Shown here: piece by piece, positions 52,200 to 61,343 of the stretch
Position numbering within the stretch: position 1 is the stretch's first letter
How the letters are laid out: each line of letters opens with the position of its first letter
From: Actinoplanes siamensis
GTDB lineage: Bacteria; Actinomycetota; Actinomycetes; Mycobacteriales; Micromonosporaceae
Assembly (NCBI RefSeq): GCF_016862395.1
Contig: NZ_BOMW01000035.1
Span: 62,001-126,000, forward strand
Direction of reading: 5' to 3'
DNA: 64,000 nt
Position numbers and translations under genes: made by a program
The notes under the pieces: generated by a model
What the model saw: only the letters and a program-made list of their open reading frames with translations
The model's database searches: none
What the model was told of the DNA's origin: nothing

Positions 52200-53741
52200 T
52201 CACTCGCCGAGGACCCGCCGGTAGAGCGAGGTCATCACCTTGGCCTGCGCGTCCCAGGTCCAGCCGTCGAGCAGGCCCGGCTTGTCGTACGCCGCCCGGT
52301 ACTTCTCCGGGTCGTCGAGGACCAGCTGCACGGCCCGGACGTAGTCCTCGACGTCCGCCGCCGGCGCCTGCTCCTCGGGGGTGGCCGTGGACGTGAAGAC
52401 CTCGCCCTGCCCGGTCGCCCGCACCGTGCCGGCCATCGTCCGGACGTCGCTGACCACCAGCGGCAGCCGGGCGTGCGAGTACTCGAAGAACTTCGTGATC
52501 AGGGCGATCTCGTGGTTCGGGAAGTGGAAGATCGGGATGACGCCCAGGGTGGCGGCGGACAGGAACGGCACCACCTGCCAGTGCGGCACGTACGGCAGGA
52601 AGTGCACCCGCTCGGACACGCCCAGCGCCCGGGCCCGCTTGCGGAGCCCGCCCATGTAACCGCTGCTGTGGTTGTTGGTGACCAGGGCCAGGTGCACGCC
52701 GGGCTGCTTGGGCAGCGCCTCGATCATGACGGCCAGGCCACGCTGGATCGACGCCGCGCCGCTGTAGACGATCAGAGGCACGTCCGGCCCGATGCCGCAC
52801 AGCTCCCGCAGGTCGGGGATCGGGGTGCCGGCGGCGTCCATCGGGGCGTGCTCGGCGGCCGGGGTGTTCAGCACCACCGCCGGGCGCTCGGGCAGCCGGT
52901 GCGCCTCCTGCAGCATGCCGGCCAGGTCGTCGGAGACAGTCATGGCGGCGTCCGCGTACGGCACGTACTCCTGCTCGTGCAGGATGTTGGCGGCGCGCCA
53001 GCGGGCGTGGTTGGTCCACGGGCGGACACCCGGCAGGAACTCGTGCGCGTCCCAGACCAGCTTGATGTCCCGGCCCTTGGCCTTCGCCCGGATCTTGGCG
53101 CGCGCGCCGACCCCGAGCATCCGGAAGTCGTTGGCGTGGATCAGATCCGGCTTCATCTTGTCGATCACCGGGCCGAAGCCGAGCTCCCAGTCCCACAGGA
53201 CGGGCTCCAGCCGGCGCCAGGCGCGCGGACCCTGCACCGTGCTCCAGAACCAGGTGTAGAGCTTGTCGCTGGGGCTGTCCAGCTGCTTGCGCGCGGTCAG
53301 CGCCTTCTTGGTCTGCCGCTGGCGGACCGACACCCACTTGTTGACCACCCGGGACGCCTGCCACTGCACCTTGCGGGAGATCTCGCGCGCCCCGCCCGGA
53401 CTGGTCAGCCGGTCCATCGAGATGTTCGCCCGCCACGCCTTGACGGACTGGCCGCGCTGGTCGCCGACGCCGGTCTGCGGGTACGCCAGCGGGGCCATCA
53501 GCCAGCGGCGGCGGAACTGGTGCGGCCGCTTGTCCAGGTGCAGCGGCACGGGCACGAGCCGGACCTTGGCCGGGCCGAGCATCCAGGTGTGCTCCTGGTT
53601 GTCCGGCGAGCGGCCGAGCAACGTCACGTCCCAGCCGGCCTCGGCCGCGGAACGGGCTTCCTTCTGCACCCGCGAGTCGCCGTTCACGCCGTTGTCGACG
53701 AGCATGACGATCCGGCGCGAGGGCGCCTCGTCCGTACCCAT
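52200..53741 (-). CDS. Glycosyltransferase, GT4-like
   Basis: 513-aa GT-B glycosyltransferase. The N-terminal domain starts RIVMLVDNGVNGDSRVQKEA and has DLIHANDFRMLGVG. A longer-than-usual insert (about 75-175) contains basic helices (KVQWQASRVVNKWVSVRQRQ). The C-terminal donor-binding domain has LIVYSGAASIQRGLAVMIEA, VHFLPYVPHWQVVPFLS, and HEIALITKFFEYSHARLPLV, where E in KFFEYSHA is the conserved family-4 Glu. ATG 53741 has a strong TAGGAG site. No membrane helix; probably peripheral. Confidence 0.88.
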   Translation of the reverse strand: MGTDEAPSRRIVMLVDNGVNGDSRVQKEARSAAEAGWDVTLLGRSPDNQEHTWMLGPAKVRLVPVPLHLDKRPHQFRRRWLMAPLAYPQTGVGDQRGQSVKAWRANISMDRLTSPGGAREISRKVQWQASRVVNKWVSVRQRQTKKALTARKQLDSPSDKLYTWFWSTVQGPRAWRRLEPVLWDWELGFGPVIDKMKPDLIHANDFRMLGVGARAKIRAKAKGRDIKLVWDAHEFLPGVRPWTNHARWRAANILHEQEYVPYADAAMTVSDDLAGMLQEAHRLPERPAVVLNTPAAEHAPMDAAGTPIPDLRELCGIGPDVPLIVYSGAASIQRGLAVMIEALPKQPGVHLALVTNNHSSGYMGGLRKRARALGVSERVHFLPYVPHWQVVPFLSAATLGVIPIFHFPNHEIALITKFFEYSHARLPLVVSDVRTMAGTVRATGQGEVFTSTATPEEQAPAADVEDYVRAVQLVLDDPEKYRAAYDKPGLLDGWTWDAQAKVMTSLYRRVLGE

Positions 53742-53920
53742 GAAAGCTCCTACTTTTGATCATGCCAGGTGGAGGGGAATGGCCACCGCGGAGATTAGAG
53801 GCGACACCCGCGCTAGGCAATCCACGCTACTCAAGGTCAGTCATCCCCGATGTGGCGGGTAGCGTAGATTGAGCCCGGAATTCTGACCTCCCCCACTTCA
53901 CAGGCGAAGGCGCACTCCGC

Positions 53921-55585
53921 ATGACGCAGGTACTGAAGAAGATCCGGGACCGCGCCAAGCGCTTCACCAAGAAGGCCGGCCACAAGGTCGTGGGCAAGGC
54001 GTTGAGCGACCCGCGGGGCCGCCGGGCCGGACAGGCGCTGCTCACCGCGCCGGGCCTGAGCGACGCCCAGCGGCGGGCGCTGGGCCGCCGGATCGCCGGC
54101 AAGCTCACCGGCCTCGGCCTGCCCGCCGAGGCGGCCGCCACCCGGCTGCGCGTCGCCAAGCTGGTCCGCGAGCCCGCGGCCCGTGCCGAGCTGCTGATCG
54201 CGGCGGCCAAGGACGAACTGGACGCCGGCACCATCCCGGACTTCCTGCTCGACGCGGTCACCGCCGAGCTGGCCGTCGCCGACGCGGCGCTGGCCCGCAA
54301 GGACTACGACAAGGCGACCGCCTCCACCTTCCAGGTGCTCCAGCTGCTCTTCCACCGCGCGGTGCACTTCGACTGGCTCAGCTCGCCGATGGCGCCCGAT
54401 CCCACCGCCTTCCTGGCGCCGCTGCACCGCAGCCTGGTCGGGCGCACGATGGCCGCCTCGCACGGCCGCCGCACCCCGGCGGCGGCGCCGCCCACCGACC
54501 GGCCGCACCGGCTGCTCTTCGTCACCCGCGGCAACGAGAACTTCCTCGGCACGATCCGCGAGCGCTACGCCAACGACCCCGCCTTCGAGGTACGCACGCT
54601 GGACCTGCTCGCCGATCCGGAGAAGGCGAAGATGGTCCGGGTGCCGTTCATGATCAAGGCCAAGCTCGGCGGCGACCCGGGCTACGCGGAGCGGCTGCGG
54701 GAGTGGTTCGCGCCCTCGCTGGAGTGGGCCGACACCGTCTGGGTCGAGTGGTCGGTCGCGCAGGCGGTGCTCTTCACCATGGTCGACCCCGGCGACACCC
54801 GGATCATCGTGCGCCTGCACCTCTTCGAGGCGTTCACGATGTTCCCGCACATGCTGGACGTGTCCCGGATGGACGACTACGTGTTCGTCTCCGAGCCGCT
54901 GCTGGACTACACGCTGGACGTGGCGCCGCGGCTGCGGGAGCCGGGCGCCCCGCGCACCCACGTGGTCACCAACGCGGCCCGGCTCGACCAGTTCCGCCGC
55001 CCGAAGGATCCGCAGGCCCGGTTCACGCTCGCCCAGATCGGGCAGAGCCGGATCGCGAAGGATCCGCGGTGGACCTTCGAGGTGCTGCGTGAGCTGCGCA
55101 GGCACGACGAGCGGTACAACCTGCTGCTGATCGGCGCCGACCTGGACGGCTCGCCCACCCCACAGGCCGCCGCGTACCACAAGGAGTACCTGCGCGAGCT
55201 CGCCGAGTTCGAGGCGCAGGGCGCGGTCCGCCGGCTCGGGCAGACAAACGACGTGGCCGGCGCGCTCACCGGGGTCGGCGTCGTGCTCAGCGCCTCGGTG
55301 CGGGAGAGCTTCCACCTCGGCGTGATCGAGGGCGCCGCCAGCGGCGCGGTCCCGGTCGTGCGGGACTGGCCGTTCTTCGCCGGGCGGGCGCACAGCGCGC
55401 GCAGCATCTTCCCGGCCGAGTGGATGGTGGAGACTCCTGCCGACGCGGCGCGGCGGATCCTGGAGCACACCGCCACCGAGGAGATCTGGCGCGGCACCGG
55501 CGACGCGGCCACCGAGCACGCACTGGCCACCTGGGACTGGTCGGTGGTCCAACAGCAGTACGACCGGCTGCTCCAGCAGCCCTGA
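53921..55585 (+). CDS. Glycosyltransferase-like protein with N-terminal helical region
   Basis: 554 aa. Residues 1-185 are helical and basic (KKIRDRAKRFTKKAGHKVVG; RKDYDKATASTFQVLQLLFH) and not recognised. From about 190 a GT-B fold is seen: HRLLFVTRGNENFLGTIRER, then VRLHLFEAFTMFPHMLDVSR, VVTNAARLDQFRRP, and LAQIGQSRIAKDPRWTFEVL. The donor-site helix is SASVRESFHLGVIEGAASGA with the conserved E...E pattern. ATG 53921. It faces away from the other glycosyltransferases and is separated from them by a strong terminator. Confidence 0.82.
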   Translation: MTQVLKKIRDRAKRFTKKAGHKVVGKALSDPRGRRAGQALLTAPGLSDAQRRALGRRIAGKLTGLGLPAEAAATRLRVAKLVREPAARAELLIAAAKDELDAGTIPDFLLDAVTAELAVADAALARKDYDKATASTFQVLQLLFHRAVHFDWLSSPMAPDPTAFLAPLHRSLVGRTMAASHGRRTPAAAPPTDRPHRLLFVTRGNENFLGTIRERYANDPAFEVRTLDLLADPEKAKMVRVPFMIKAKLGGDPGYAERLREWFAPSLEWADTVWVEWSVAQAVLFTMVDPGDTRIIVRLHLFEAFTMFPHMLDVSRMDDYVFVSEPLLDYTLDVAPRLREPGAPRTHVVTNAARLDQFRRPKDPQARFTLAQIGQSRIAKDPRWTFEVLRELRRHDERYNLLLIGADLDGSPTPQAAAYHKEYLRELAEFEAQGAVRRLGQTNDVAGALTGVGVVLSASVRESFHLGVIEGAASGAVPVVRDWPFFAGRAHSARSIFPAEWMVETPADAARRILEHTATEEIWRGTGDAATEHALATWDWSVVQQQYDRLLQQP

Positions 55586-55589
55586 GACG

Positions 55590-55627
55590 AAAGAGGAGCG
55601 CCGGTCGGCCGACCGGCGCTCCTCTTT
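55590..55627. terminator. Strong bidirectional terminator
   Basis: Perfect 19-bp palindrome (arms AAAGAGGAGCGCCGGTCGG, 55590-55608 and 55609-55627) followed by TTTCT. It is located between convergent glycosyltransferase genes. Confidence 0.88.
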
Positions 55628-55640
55628 TCTCGCTACGCGG

Positions 55641-57716
55641 TTACTCCCGCCCGTCGCCGGGCAGCCGGAGCGCGATCGTGACGTGCAGGTTCGGGTACCG
55701 GCGGGCGATCTGCCAGCCGATGCGCTCACCCTGCACGCCGTTGACCACGACCCGGCGCACCTTCGAGAAGTCGATGTCCGGCAGCACCCCGCGGGTGTGC
55801 CGCCACATCGTGTGCGGCCGCAGGAGCGCGGCCGGCGCCTTGGTGACCTTGCTGGTCACCTTCCGCCGGAACGTCCGCGCCTTGCCCTGCACCGTGCGCG
55901 TCAGGGCCACCGCCATCGGGGACGCGGTGTTCGGAGCCGGCCGCGGGGCCAGACCACCGGTGCCGGCCTGCTCCTCGCCGAGCCCGTGCACCCGGATGCC
56001 CGGGTCGTCCGCCTCCCGGGCCCACTTGCCCGGGTCCGGGACGATCAGGTCCACACCGAAGCCCTGTTCACGGGCCTTCTTCACGAAGTCCCGGGTGCGG
56101 GCCGGGCGCGGCGGGTAGATCGCGACCACCACGATCCTCTCGGCCGGCTCGGCGACCGGCACGGGGACCGACCCGGCGGGCGGCTGCGGAGCCGGCTGCC
56201 GGTAGACCTCCATCAGCTGCCGTCCGACCGCCTCGAAGCCGTACCGGGCGCGCAGCTGCTCGCGGGCCTCGGCGAGGTTCAGTTTCGGCCACGCGTCCCG
56301 CAGCTCGCGGAACGCCTCGGCGAGCGCCTCCGGCTTCTTGGTCACCGGGAACAGCTTGCCGGCGACGCCGTCCAGCCCGCGCAGCGTCTCGGCCGGGCCC
56401 TGGCTCGCGGCCACCAGCACCGGGGTGCCGGTCGCGACGGCCTCGACCATGGTCATGCCGAACGTCTCCAGCTGGCTGGCGTGCACCAGCAGGTCGTGCT
56501 CGTGCAGCAGCGCGGCCATGTCGTCCGGCGCGACGGCCGGGCGCTGCTCGATCCGGTCGGTCAGCCCCAGCTTGCGGATCTGGTCGCGCAGGGCGTCCTC
56601 CAGCTTGCCCTCGCCCACCAGCGTGAGCGTGACCGCCGGATCCTCCGCGGCGATCAGCGCGAAGCCGTCGACCAGGGTCTGCACGCCCTTGTGCTCCAGC
56701 ATCCGCCCGGCGTAGACCCAGCGGTTCGGCGCCTCGGGCATGCTCGGCCGGACCGTGAACCGATCGAAGTCGATCGGGTTCGGCACGACCTGCAACTTGT
56801 ACGCGAACTGCGGGAACTCGTCGGCGATCTGGTCGCGCAGCGAGCCGCTGACGCAGAGCACCGTCTCCACCCGGGCCAGCATGTCCGCGTACTGCCGGCG
56901 GGCCGGTGGCTGCGCGAAGACGTACCGCAGGAAGGTGGCGTGCTCGGTGACGACGATCCGGGCGTCCGGCCGGGCCAGCGCGGCCGCCATCACCCCGCCG
57001 AAGTGGCCGGAGTGCGCGTGCACCAGCGGCGCCTCGATCTGCCCGGTGGGCAGCGCCGCCCGCAGCCGGCGCACCTGCTCGTCGGCCCAGATCGCGTACG
57101 GCTGCTTGCGGGGCTGCGGCGCGATCACCCGGGTCAGCTCGCCCTCGGGGACGTCCTGCACCGTGACCCCGCCGTAGCGGGCCAGCTCGCGCTGCATGGT
57201 GATGTCGATCAGGTTCCCGGTGAGCCGCCACGGCGGGTAGAACCAGTGGTCGGTGTTCAGGATCGAGATCGAGTCGAACTCCGCCCGCACCGTCTCGACC
57301 GCGGCCTTCACGAACGAACCGGCGAAGGTGTCGTTCGCCGACGGGTACCACGGGGTCACCACGGCCAGGTCGGCCGGGGCCGGCCGGCGTGCCGGGTCGC
57401 CCTGCGGGTCGGTCCGCACGGTCAGCCGGGGGAACGCCGTGCGGGCCTGCTCGGCGATCGTCATCGCCACCGGGTCACCGATCACCAGCAGGTCGGCGCT
57501 GCCCAACAGCTCCTTGACGGCCGGCCACGGCTTGTCGCCGACCCGCTGCAGCGTCACCCCGGGCGGCGGCTTGACGCCCTTCCACTCCGGGATGCTGCCG
57601 ACCACCAGTGTCACCCTCGCCCCGGCGGCGGCGAACTCGGCGGTGTAGGCCAGCGCCGCGCGGATCCGGAACTCGCCCAGCGCCACGTAGACGACGGATC
57701 GGTAGCTCTCGCTCAT
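55641..57716 (-). CDS. Glycosyltransferase GT4 with flanking duplicated domain
   Basis: 691 aa. A central GT4 enzyme (about 112-515) has LAVVTPWYPSANDTFAGSFV, VHAHSGHFGGVMAAALA, VVPNPIDFDRF, WVYAGRMLEHKGVQTLVDGF, and HASQLETFGMTMVEAVATGT. An N-terminal domain (1-112) and a C-terminal domain (526-691) lie outside the enzyme and look like one another (see findings). The ATG at 57716 overlaps the upstream stop (ATGA), so this is the last gene of the four-gene operon 61145-55641. Frame stays open far upstream of the ATG, overlapping the next gene; that is not a fusion. Confidence 0.88.
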   Translation of the reverse strand: MSESYRSVVYVALGEFRIRAALAYTAEFAAAGARVTLVVGSIPEWKGVKPPPGVTLQRVGDKPWPAVKELLGSADLLVIGDPVAMTIAEQARTAFPRLTVRTDPQGDPARRPAPADLAVVTPWYPSANDTFAGSFVKAAVETVRAEFDSISILNTDHWFYPPWRLTGNLIDITMQRELARYGGVTVQDVPEGELTRVIAPQPRKQPYAIWADEQVRRLRAALPTGQIEAPLVHAHSGHFGGVMAAALARPDARIVVTEHATFLRYVFAQPPARRQYADMLARVETVLCVSGSLRDQIADEFPQFAYKLQVVPNPIDFDRFTVRPSMPEAPNRWVYAGRMLEHKGVQTLVDGFALIAAEDPAVTLTLVGEGKLEDALRDQIRKLGLTDRIEQRPAVAPDDMAALLHEHDLLVHASQLETFGMTMVEAVATGTPVLVAASQGPAETLRGLDGVAGKLFPVTKKPEALAEAFRELRDAWPKLNLAEAREQLRARYGFEAVGRQLMEVYRQPAPQPPAGSVPVPVAEPAERIVVVAIYPPRPARTRDFVKKAREQGFGVDLIVPDPGKWAREADDPGIRVHGLGEEQAGTGGLAPRPAPNTASPMAVALTRTVQGKARTFRRKVTSKVTKAPAALLRPHTMWRHTRGVLPDIDFSKVRRVVVNGVQGERIGWQIARRYPNLHVTIALRLPGDGRE

Positions 57717-59050
57717 CGTCCGCCCTCGGCCAGCGCTCGCAACCGGTGCTCCCATGGTGTCAGTGTGGCCTCCCGGGTGTACCGGTCGGCGTGTGCCAGG
57801 GCCGCGTCGAAGGTCGGCTGGTCCAGGTCCCGGGCCGCCTTCGCCGCGGCGATGAACGACTGGGCGACGTTGTCCTCGTCCAGCTTGGTGCCGTGGAACC
57901 AGAGCGGGTAGCCGGTGAGCACGTCGGACGCCGCGATGTCCGGCTCGTGCACCGAGACGATCGGCTTGCCCGTCGCCATGTACTCGAAGACCTTGCCGGA
58001 CGTGACGAACTTGGCGCCCGGCACGCAGAACACCAGCGCGTCGGTCTCCTCGTACACCTTCGCCGCCTCGGTCTTGGAGAACGAGCCGTGGTAGACCACT
58101 CCGCTGTCCGGGCCCTCGCCCAGGCGCGGCCGGATCATGGCCGCCTCGTGCGGGAAGAAGCCGAGGTGCCCGTGGATGTCCAGGACCGCGTCGGCGAGCA
58201 GCGGATGCCTGCGGGCCAGTTTCCAGCCGCCGACCAGGACCTCGAGCGGCAGGTACGGCGTGACCGTGCCGAGGTAGCTGAAGTGCAGCGGGCGGCTCGG
58301 GTCGTTCGGCCGGAAGGTGGCCCGGCCCAGCAGCTCCGGCTCCCACCCGTTCGGCACGACCTCCATCTGCTTGGCCGCGAACGGGTAACGCTCGGCGTAC
58401 CACCGGCGCATGCCGTCGTTGACGAAGACGACCTCGCCGGCGTCCCGGACGACCTTCTCCTCCCACTGCATCATCCGCCCGCCCTCGGGGAAGCGGATCT
58501 CCTCGGTGAACTGGTTGAAGGTCCACGCGTCCCGGAAGTCGATCACGTACGGGATCCGGAACAGCTTGCCGAGGTAGTGGGCGGCGGCGAACGATACGAA
58601 CGGGTTGCCGGTCGCCAGCACCAGGTCGAAGCGCTGCTTGCGGTGCCGGGCCACCGCGGTGCGCATCACACCCGGCACCCAGCCGATGTAGTGCTCCCCG
58701 AAGATCCGCTTCTGGGACTCCTGGTAGAGCTTGCTCGCCACGTTCGGGAACATCCGGCGGAACATGCTGAACCGCCGGACGTCGCTCTCGTAGTTGTAGG
58801 TGTTCATGGCGGGTCGTTCCACCCGGATCCGGGGGTCGACCGTGGCCTCCAGCGCCGGGTCCGCGGCGCCTTCGAGGTGGTACTCGAAGAACTCGCGGGG
58901 CGCGGTCACCACTGTGACGTCCCAGCCCGCCTGAGCCAGGTGATTGGCGGTCGCGCGGGCGCGGAACACGCCGCTCGCCCGGCTCGGCGGGAAGTAGAAC
59001 GACAGATAAAGCACCCGGGGTGGGCGCCCTTCGGAGAACTTGCCGGTCAT
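57713..59050 (-). CDS. Glycosyltransferase, GT4-like (WbuB type)
   Basis: 445-aa GT-B glycosyltransferase resembling WbuB/FnlC-neighbour enzymes. Seen: VLYLSFYFPPSRASGVFRAR, GWDVTVVTAPREFFEYH, DLVLATGNPFVSFAAAHYLG, YVIDFRDAWTFNQF, LHFSYLGTVTPYLPLEVLV and TSGKVFEYMATGKPIVSVHE, the last giving the conserved donor-site Glu. ATG 59050 overlaps the oxidoreductase stop (ATGA), and its own stop overlaps the next start. Acceptor and donor cannot be told from sequence. Confidence 0.88.
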   Translation of the reverse strand: MTGKFSEGRPPRVLYLSFYFPPSRASGVFRARATANHLAQAGWDVTVVTAPREFFEYHLEGAADPALEATVDPRIRVERPAMNTYNYESDVRRFSMFRRMFPNVASKLYQESQKRIFGEHYIGWVPGVMRTAVARHRKQRFDLVLATGNPFVSFAAAHYLGKLFRIPYVIDFRDAWTFNQFTEEIRFPEGGRMMQWEEKVVRDAGEVVFVNDGMRRWYAERYPFAAKQMEVVPNGWEPELLGRATFRPNDPSRPLHFSYLGTVTPYLPLEVLVGGWKLARRHPLLADAVLDIHGHLGFFPHEAAMIRPRLGEGPDSGVVYHGSFSKTEAAKVYEETDALVFCVPGAKFVTSGKVFEYMATGKPIVSVHEPDIAASDVLTGYPLWFHGTKLDEDNVAQSFIAAAKAARDLDQPTFDAALAHADRYTREATLTPWEHRLRALAEGGR

Positions 59051-60048
59051 GCCTCGCCCTGGGTCGGCACGGGCACCGTGATGCCCTCGCGCGCGGACTG
59101 GAGAACCGCCGCTGCCACCTGCACCGTCCGCATGCCCTGGCGCAGCGAGACGATGTCGCTCTGCTTGCCCTCGACCGCGTCCCGGAACCGCTCGTGCTCG
59201 ACGAGCAGCGGCTCGCGCTTCGGGATGGCGTAGCGGACCATGTCGCCCTCGGCCACACCGCGGAACGCGCGCAGCGCCTCCCACTCGGTGCCGAAGGCGC
59301 CGTTGGCGTAGAAGGTGAGGTCGGCGGTGAGCGTGTCGGCCACGTAGCTGCCCCGCTCGCCGGTGATCACGGTGGACCGCTCCTTGAACGGGCTCAACCA
59401 GTTCACCAGGTGGTTCGCCACCACGCCGCCGGACAGGCCGGCCACCGCGGAGACCATGTCCTCGTGCGGGCGGCCGCTGCGCGACACGGTGCGCGCGGCG
59501 ACGTGCTCGTACGGCAGGCCGGTGACCCACGCGGTCAGGTCGATGTCGTGCGTGGCCAGGTCCATCACCACGCCGACGTCGGCGATCCGGCCCGGGAACG
59601 GGCCCTGCCGCCGGGTGACGATCTGGTAGATGTCGCCCAGCTCGCCGGCCTCCAGACGGGTCCGCAGGCTCTGCAGGGCGGGGTTGTACCGCTCGATGTG
59701 GCCGACGGCGCCCACCAGGCCCTTGGCCTCGAACGCCTCGACCAGCCGGGCGGACGCCTCGAGCGAGGGGGCCAGCGGCTTCTCGATCAGCGCGTGCACG
59801 CCCTCGGCGGCGAGCCGTAGGCCGATCTGCTCGTGCAGGCCGGTCGGGCAGGCCACCACCGCGTAGTCCGGGCGCAGCGCCAGCAGCTCGTCCAGCTCGG
59901 CGACGACCGGCACGCCGTGCGGGCCGGTCGCGCCGGGGGCCGGGTCCAGGATGCCGACCAGCTCGACGCCGTCCAGCAGGGAGAGCACGCGGGCGTGGTT
60001 GCGGCCCATCGCGCCCAGGCCGATCAGAACCGCACGCAGGCCGCTCAT
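59047..60048 (-). CDS. Gfo/Idh/MocA oxidoreductase (WbpB type)
   Basis: 333-aa NAD(P)-dependent sugar oxidoreductase. Rossmann motif AVLIGLGAMGRNHARVLSLL; substrate motif HALIEKPLAPSLEA with the EKP signature; VGHIERYNPALQSL; and GVVMDLATHDIDLTAWV with the catalytic His. The family includes WbpB, which makes the 3-keto sugar nucleotide used by a WbpE aminotransferase. The gene directly upstream is such an aminotransferase (ATGA overlap), which supports the 3-keto assignment. Confidence 0.88.
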   Translation of the reverse strand: MSGLRAVLIGLGAMGRNHARVLSLLDGVELVGILDPAPGATGPHGVPVVAELDELLALRPDYAVVACPTGLHEQIGLRLAAEGVHALIEKPLAPSLEASARLVEAFEAKGLVGAVGHIERYNPALQSLRTRLEAGELGDIYQIVTRRQGPFPGRIADVGVVMDLATHDIDLTAWVTGLPYEHVAARTVSRSGRPHEDMVSAVAGLSGGVVANHLVNWLSPFKERSTVITGERGSYVADTLTADLTFYANGAFGTEWEALRAFRGVAEGDMVRYAIPKREPLLVEHERFRDAVEGKQSDIVSLRQGMRTVQVAAAVLQSAREGITVPVPTQGEA

Positions 60049-61145
60049 GCCGCCACCTCGTTCACGGCCGCGACGATACGCTCCAGCTCCTCCTGGGTCA
60101 GGCTGGGCATCACCGGCAGGGAGACGACCTCGGCGGCCGCCCGGTCGGTCTCCGGCAGCTTCCACGGGCCGACGTTGCCGTCCTCGGTGAGGTACGGCCG
60201 GAGGCGGTGGATCGGGGTCGGGTAGTAGACCGCGTTGCCGATGCCGCGCTCGGCCAGGGCCGCCTGGAACGCGTCCCGGTCGCCGGAGACCCGCACCGTG
60301 TACTGGTGGTAGACGTGCTCGACGCCCTCCGCCACGGTCGGCACGGCCACGCCGGACAGGTTCGCGTTCAGGAACGCGGCGTTCTCCTGGCGCTTGCGGG
60401 TCCAGCCGAGCAGCTTGCCCAGCTGCACCCGGCCGATGGCCGCGGCCACGTCGGTGAGCCGCATGTTCGCGCCGACGATCTCGTTCTGGTAGCGCTGTTC
60501 CATGCCCTGGTTGCGCAGCAGGCGCAGCTTGCGCGCGTACTCCGCGTCGGCGGTGGTGATCATGCCGCCCTCGAGGGAGTGCATGTTCTTCGTCGGGTAG
60601 AAGCTGAAGCAGCCGGCCAGGCCGAACGCGCCCACCGGGGTCCCGTTCAGGGCGGCGGCGTGCGCCTGGGCGGCGTCCTCGATCACGGCGAGGCCGTGCG
60701 CCTCGGCGATCGGCATGATCCGGTCCATCGCGGCGGGCTGCCCGTACAGGTGCACCGGCATGATCGCGACGGTGCGCGGGGTGACCGCGGCGGCGACCGC
60801 GTCCGGGTCCAGGTTGAACGTCGCCGGGTCGATGTCCGCGAAGACCGGCGTGGCGCCGGCCAGCCGGACGGCGTTGGCCGTGGCGGCGAACGAGAACGAC
60901 GGCACGATGACCTCGTCGCCCGGCTTCAGGTCGAGGGCCAGGAGCGACAGCTGCAGCGCCGACGTCCCGGAGTTGACCGCCACGCAGTGGCGACCCTCGA
61001 CCAGCTCACCGAACTCGCGCTCGAAGGCCGCAACCTCCGGGCCCTGAACCACCATGCCGCTGCGCAGCACTCGGACTGCGGCGTCGATCTCCTCTTCGCC
61101 GATCACGGGACGAGCGGCTGGAATGGCAGGCTGGGAGCCCGTCAT
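60045..61145 (-). CDS. DegT/DnrJ/EryC1 aminotransferase (WbpE type)
   Basis: 366-aa PLP enzyme that aminates keto sugar nucleotides. Seen: NSGTSALQLSLLALDLKPGD, VPSFSFAATANAVRLAGATP, VIEDAAQAHAAALNG, the PLP Lys in CFSFYPTKNMHSLEGGMITT, and RNQGMEQRYQNEIVGANMRL. Paired with the WbpB-like gene it should give a 3-amino-uronate sugar nucleotide. ATG 61145 has a GGGAGGATC ribosome site; it is the first gene of the four-gene operon down to 55641. Confidence 0.9.
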   Translation of the reverse strand: MTGSQPAIPAARPVIGEEEIDAAVRVLRSGMVVQGPEVAAFEREFGELVEGRHCVAVNSGTSALQLSLLALDLKPGDEVIVPSFSFAATANAVRLAGATPVFADIDPATFNLDPDAVAAAVTPRTVAIMPVHLYGQPAAMDRIMPIAEAHGLAVIEDAAQAHAAALNGTPVGAFGLAGCFSFYPTKNMHSLEGGMITTADAEYARKLRLLRNQGMEQRYQNEIVGANMRLTDVAAAIGRVQLGKLLGWTRKRQENAAFLNANLSGVAVPTVAEGVEHVYHQYTVRVSGDRDAFQAALAERGIGNAVYYPTPIHRLRPYLTEDGNVGPWKLPETDRAAAEVVSLPVMPSLTQEELERIVAAVNEVAA

Positions 61146-61329
61146 GGGCGATCCTCCCGAACAAGAGTGAGGTATGCGGAGGGACTCGTCACTCCCCGCA
61201 ACGACGCCCGTTGTATCGATGGTGGCATGGCGTCGGCCGCTCGTCGACGGCGGCGGACGACATGGTACAGCATCTTCACGTATCACTTCGTATTCAGCGC
61301 CGCCCGCGGGGGCAGGTATCGGACGCCCC

Positions 61330-61335
61330 TAGGGT
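61330..61335 (+). promoter_or_regulatory. Leaderless -10 box of Nudix gene
   Basis: TAGGGT eight bases before the ATG at 61344. Confidence 0.35.
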
Positions 61336-61343
61336 GGCCTCTC

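Noticed and set aside
57717..59258. Apparent 1205-aa fusion extending the GT4 gene upstream
   Set aside because: The upstream part is a shadow of the WbuB-like gene in another frame. The ATGA junction and conserved start at 57716 show two separate genes.
48765..61145. Secondary-metabolite (antibiotic sugar) cluster
   Set aside because: The DegT and glycosyltransferase genes could suggest it, but there is no PKS, NRPS or dTDP-sugar gene; the enzyme set fits a uronic-acid surface glycan.
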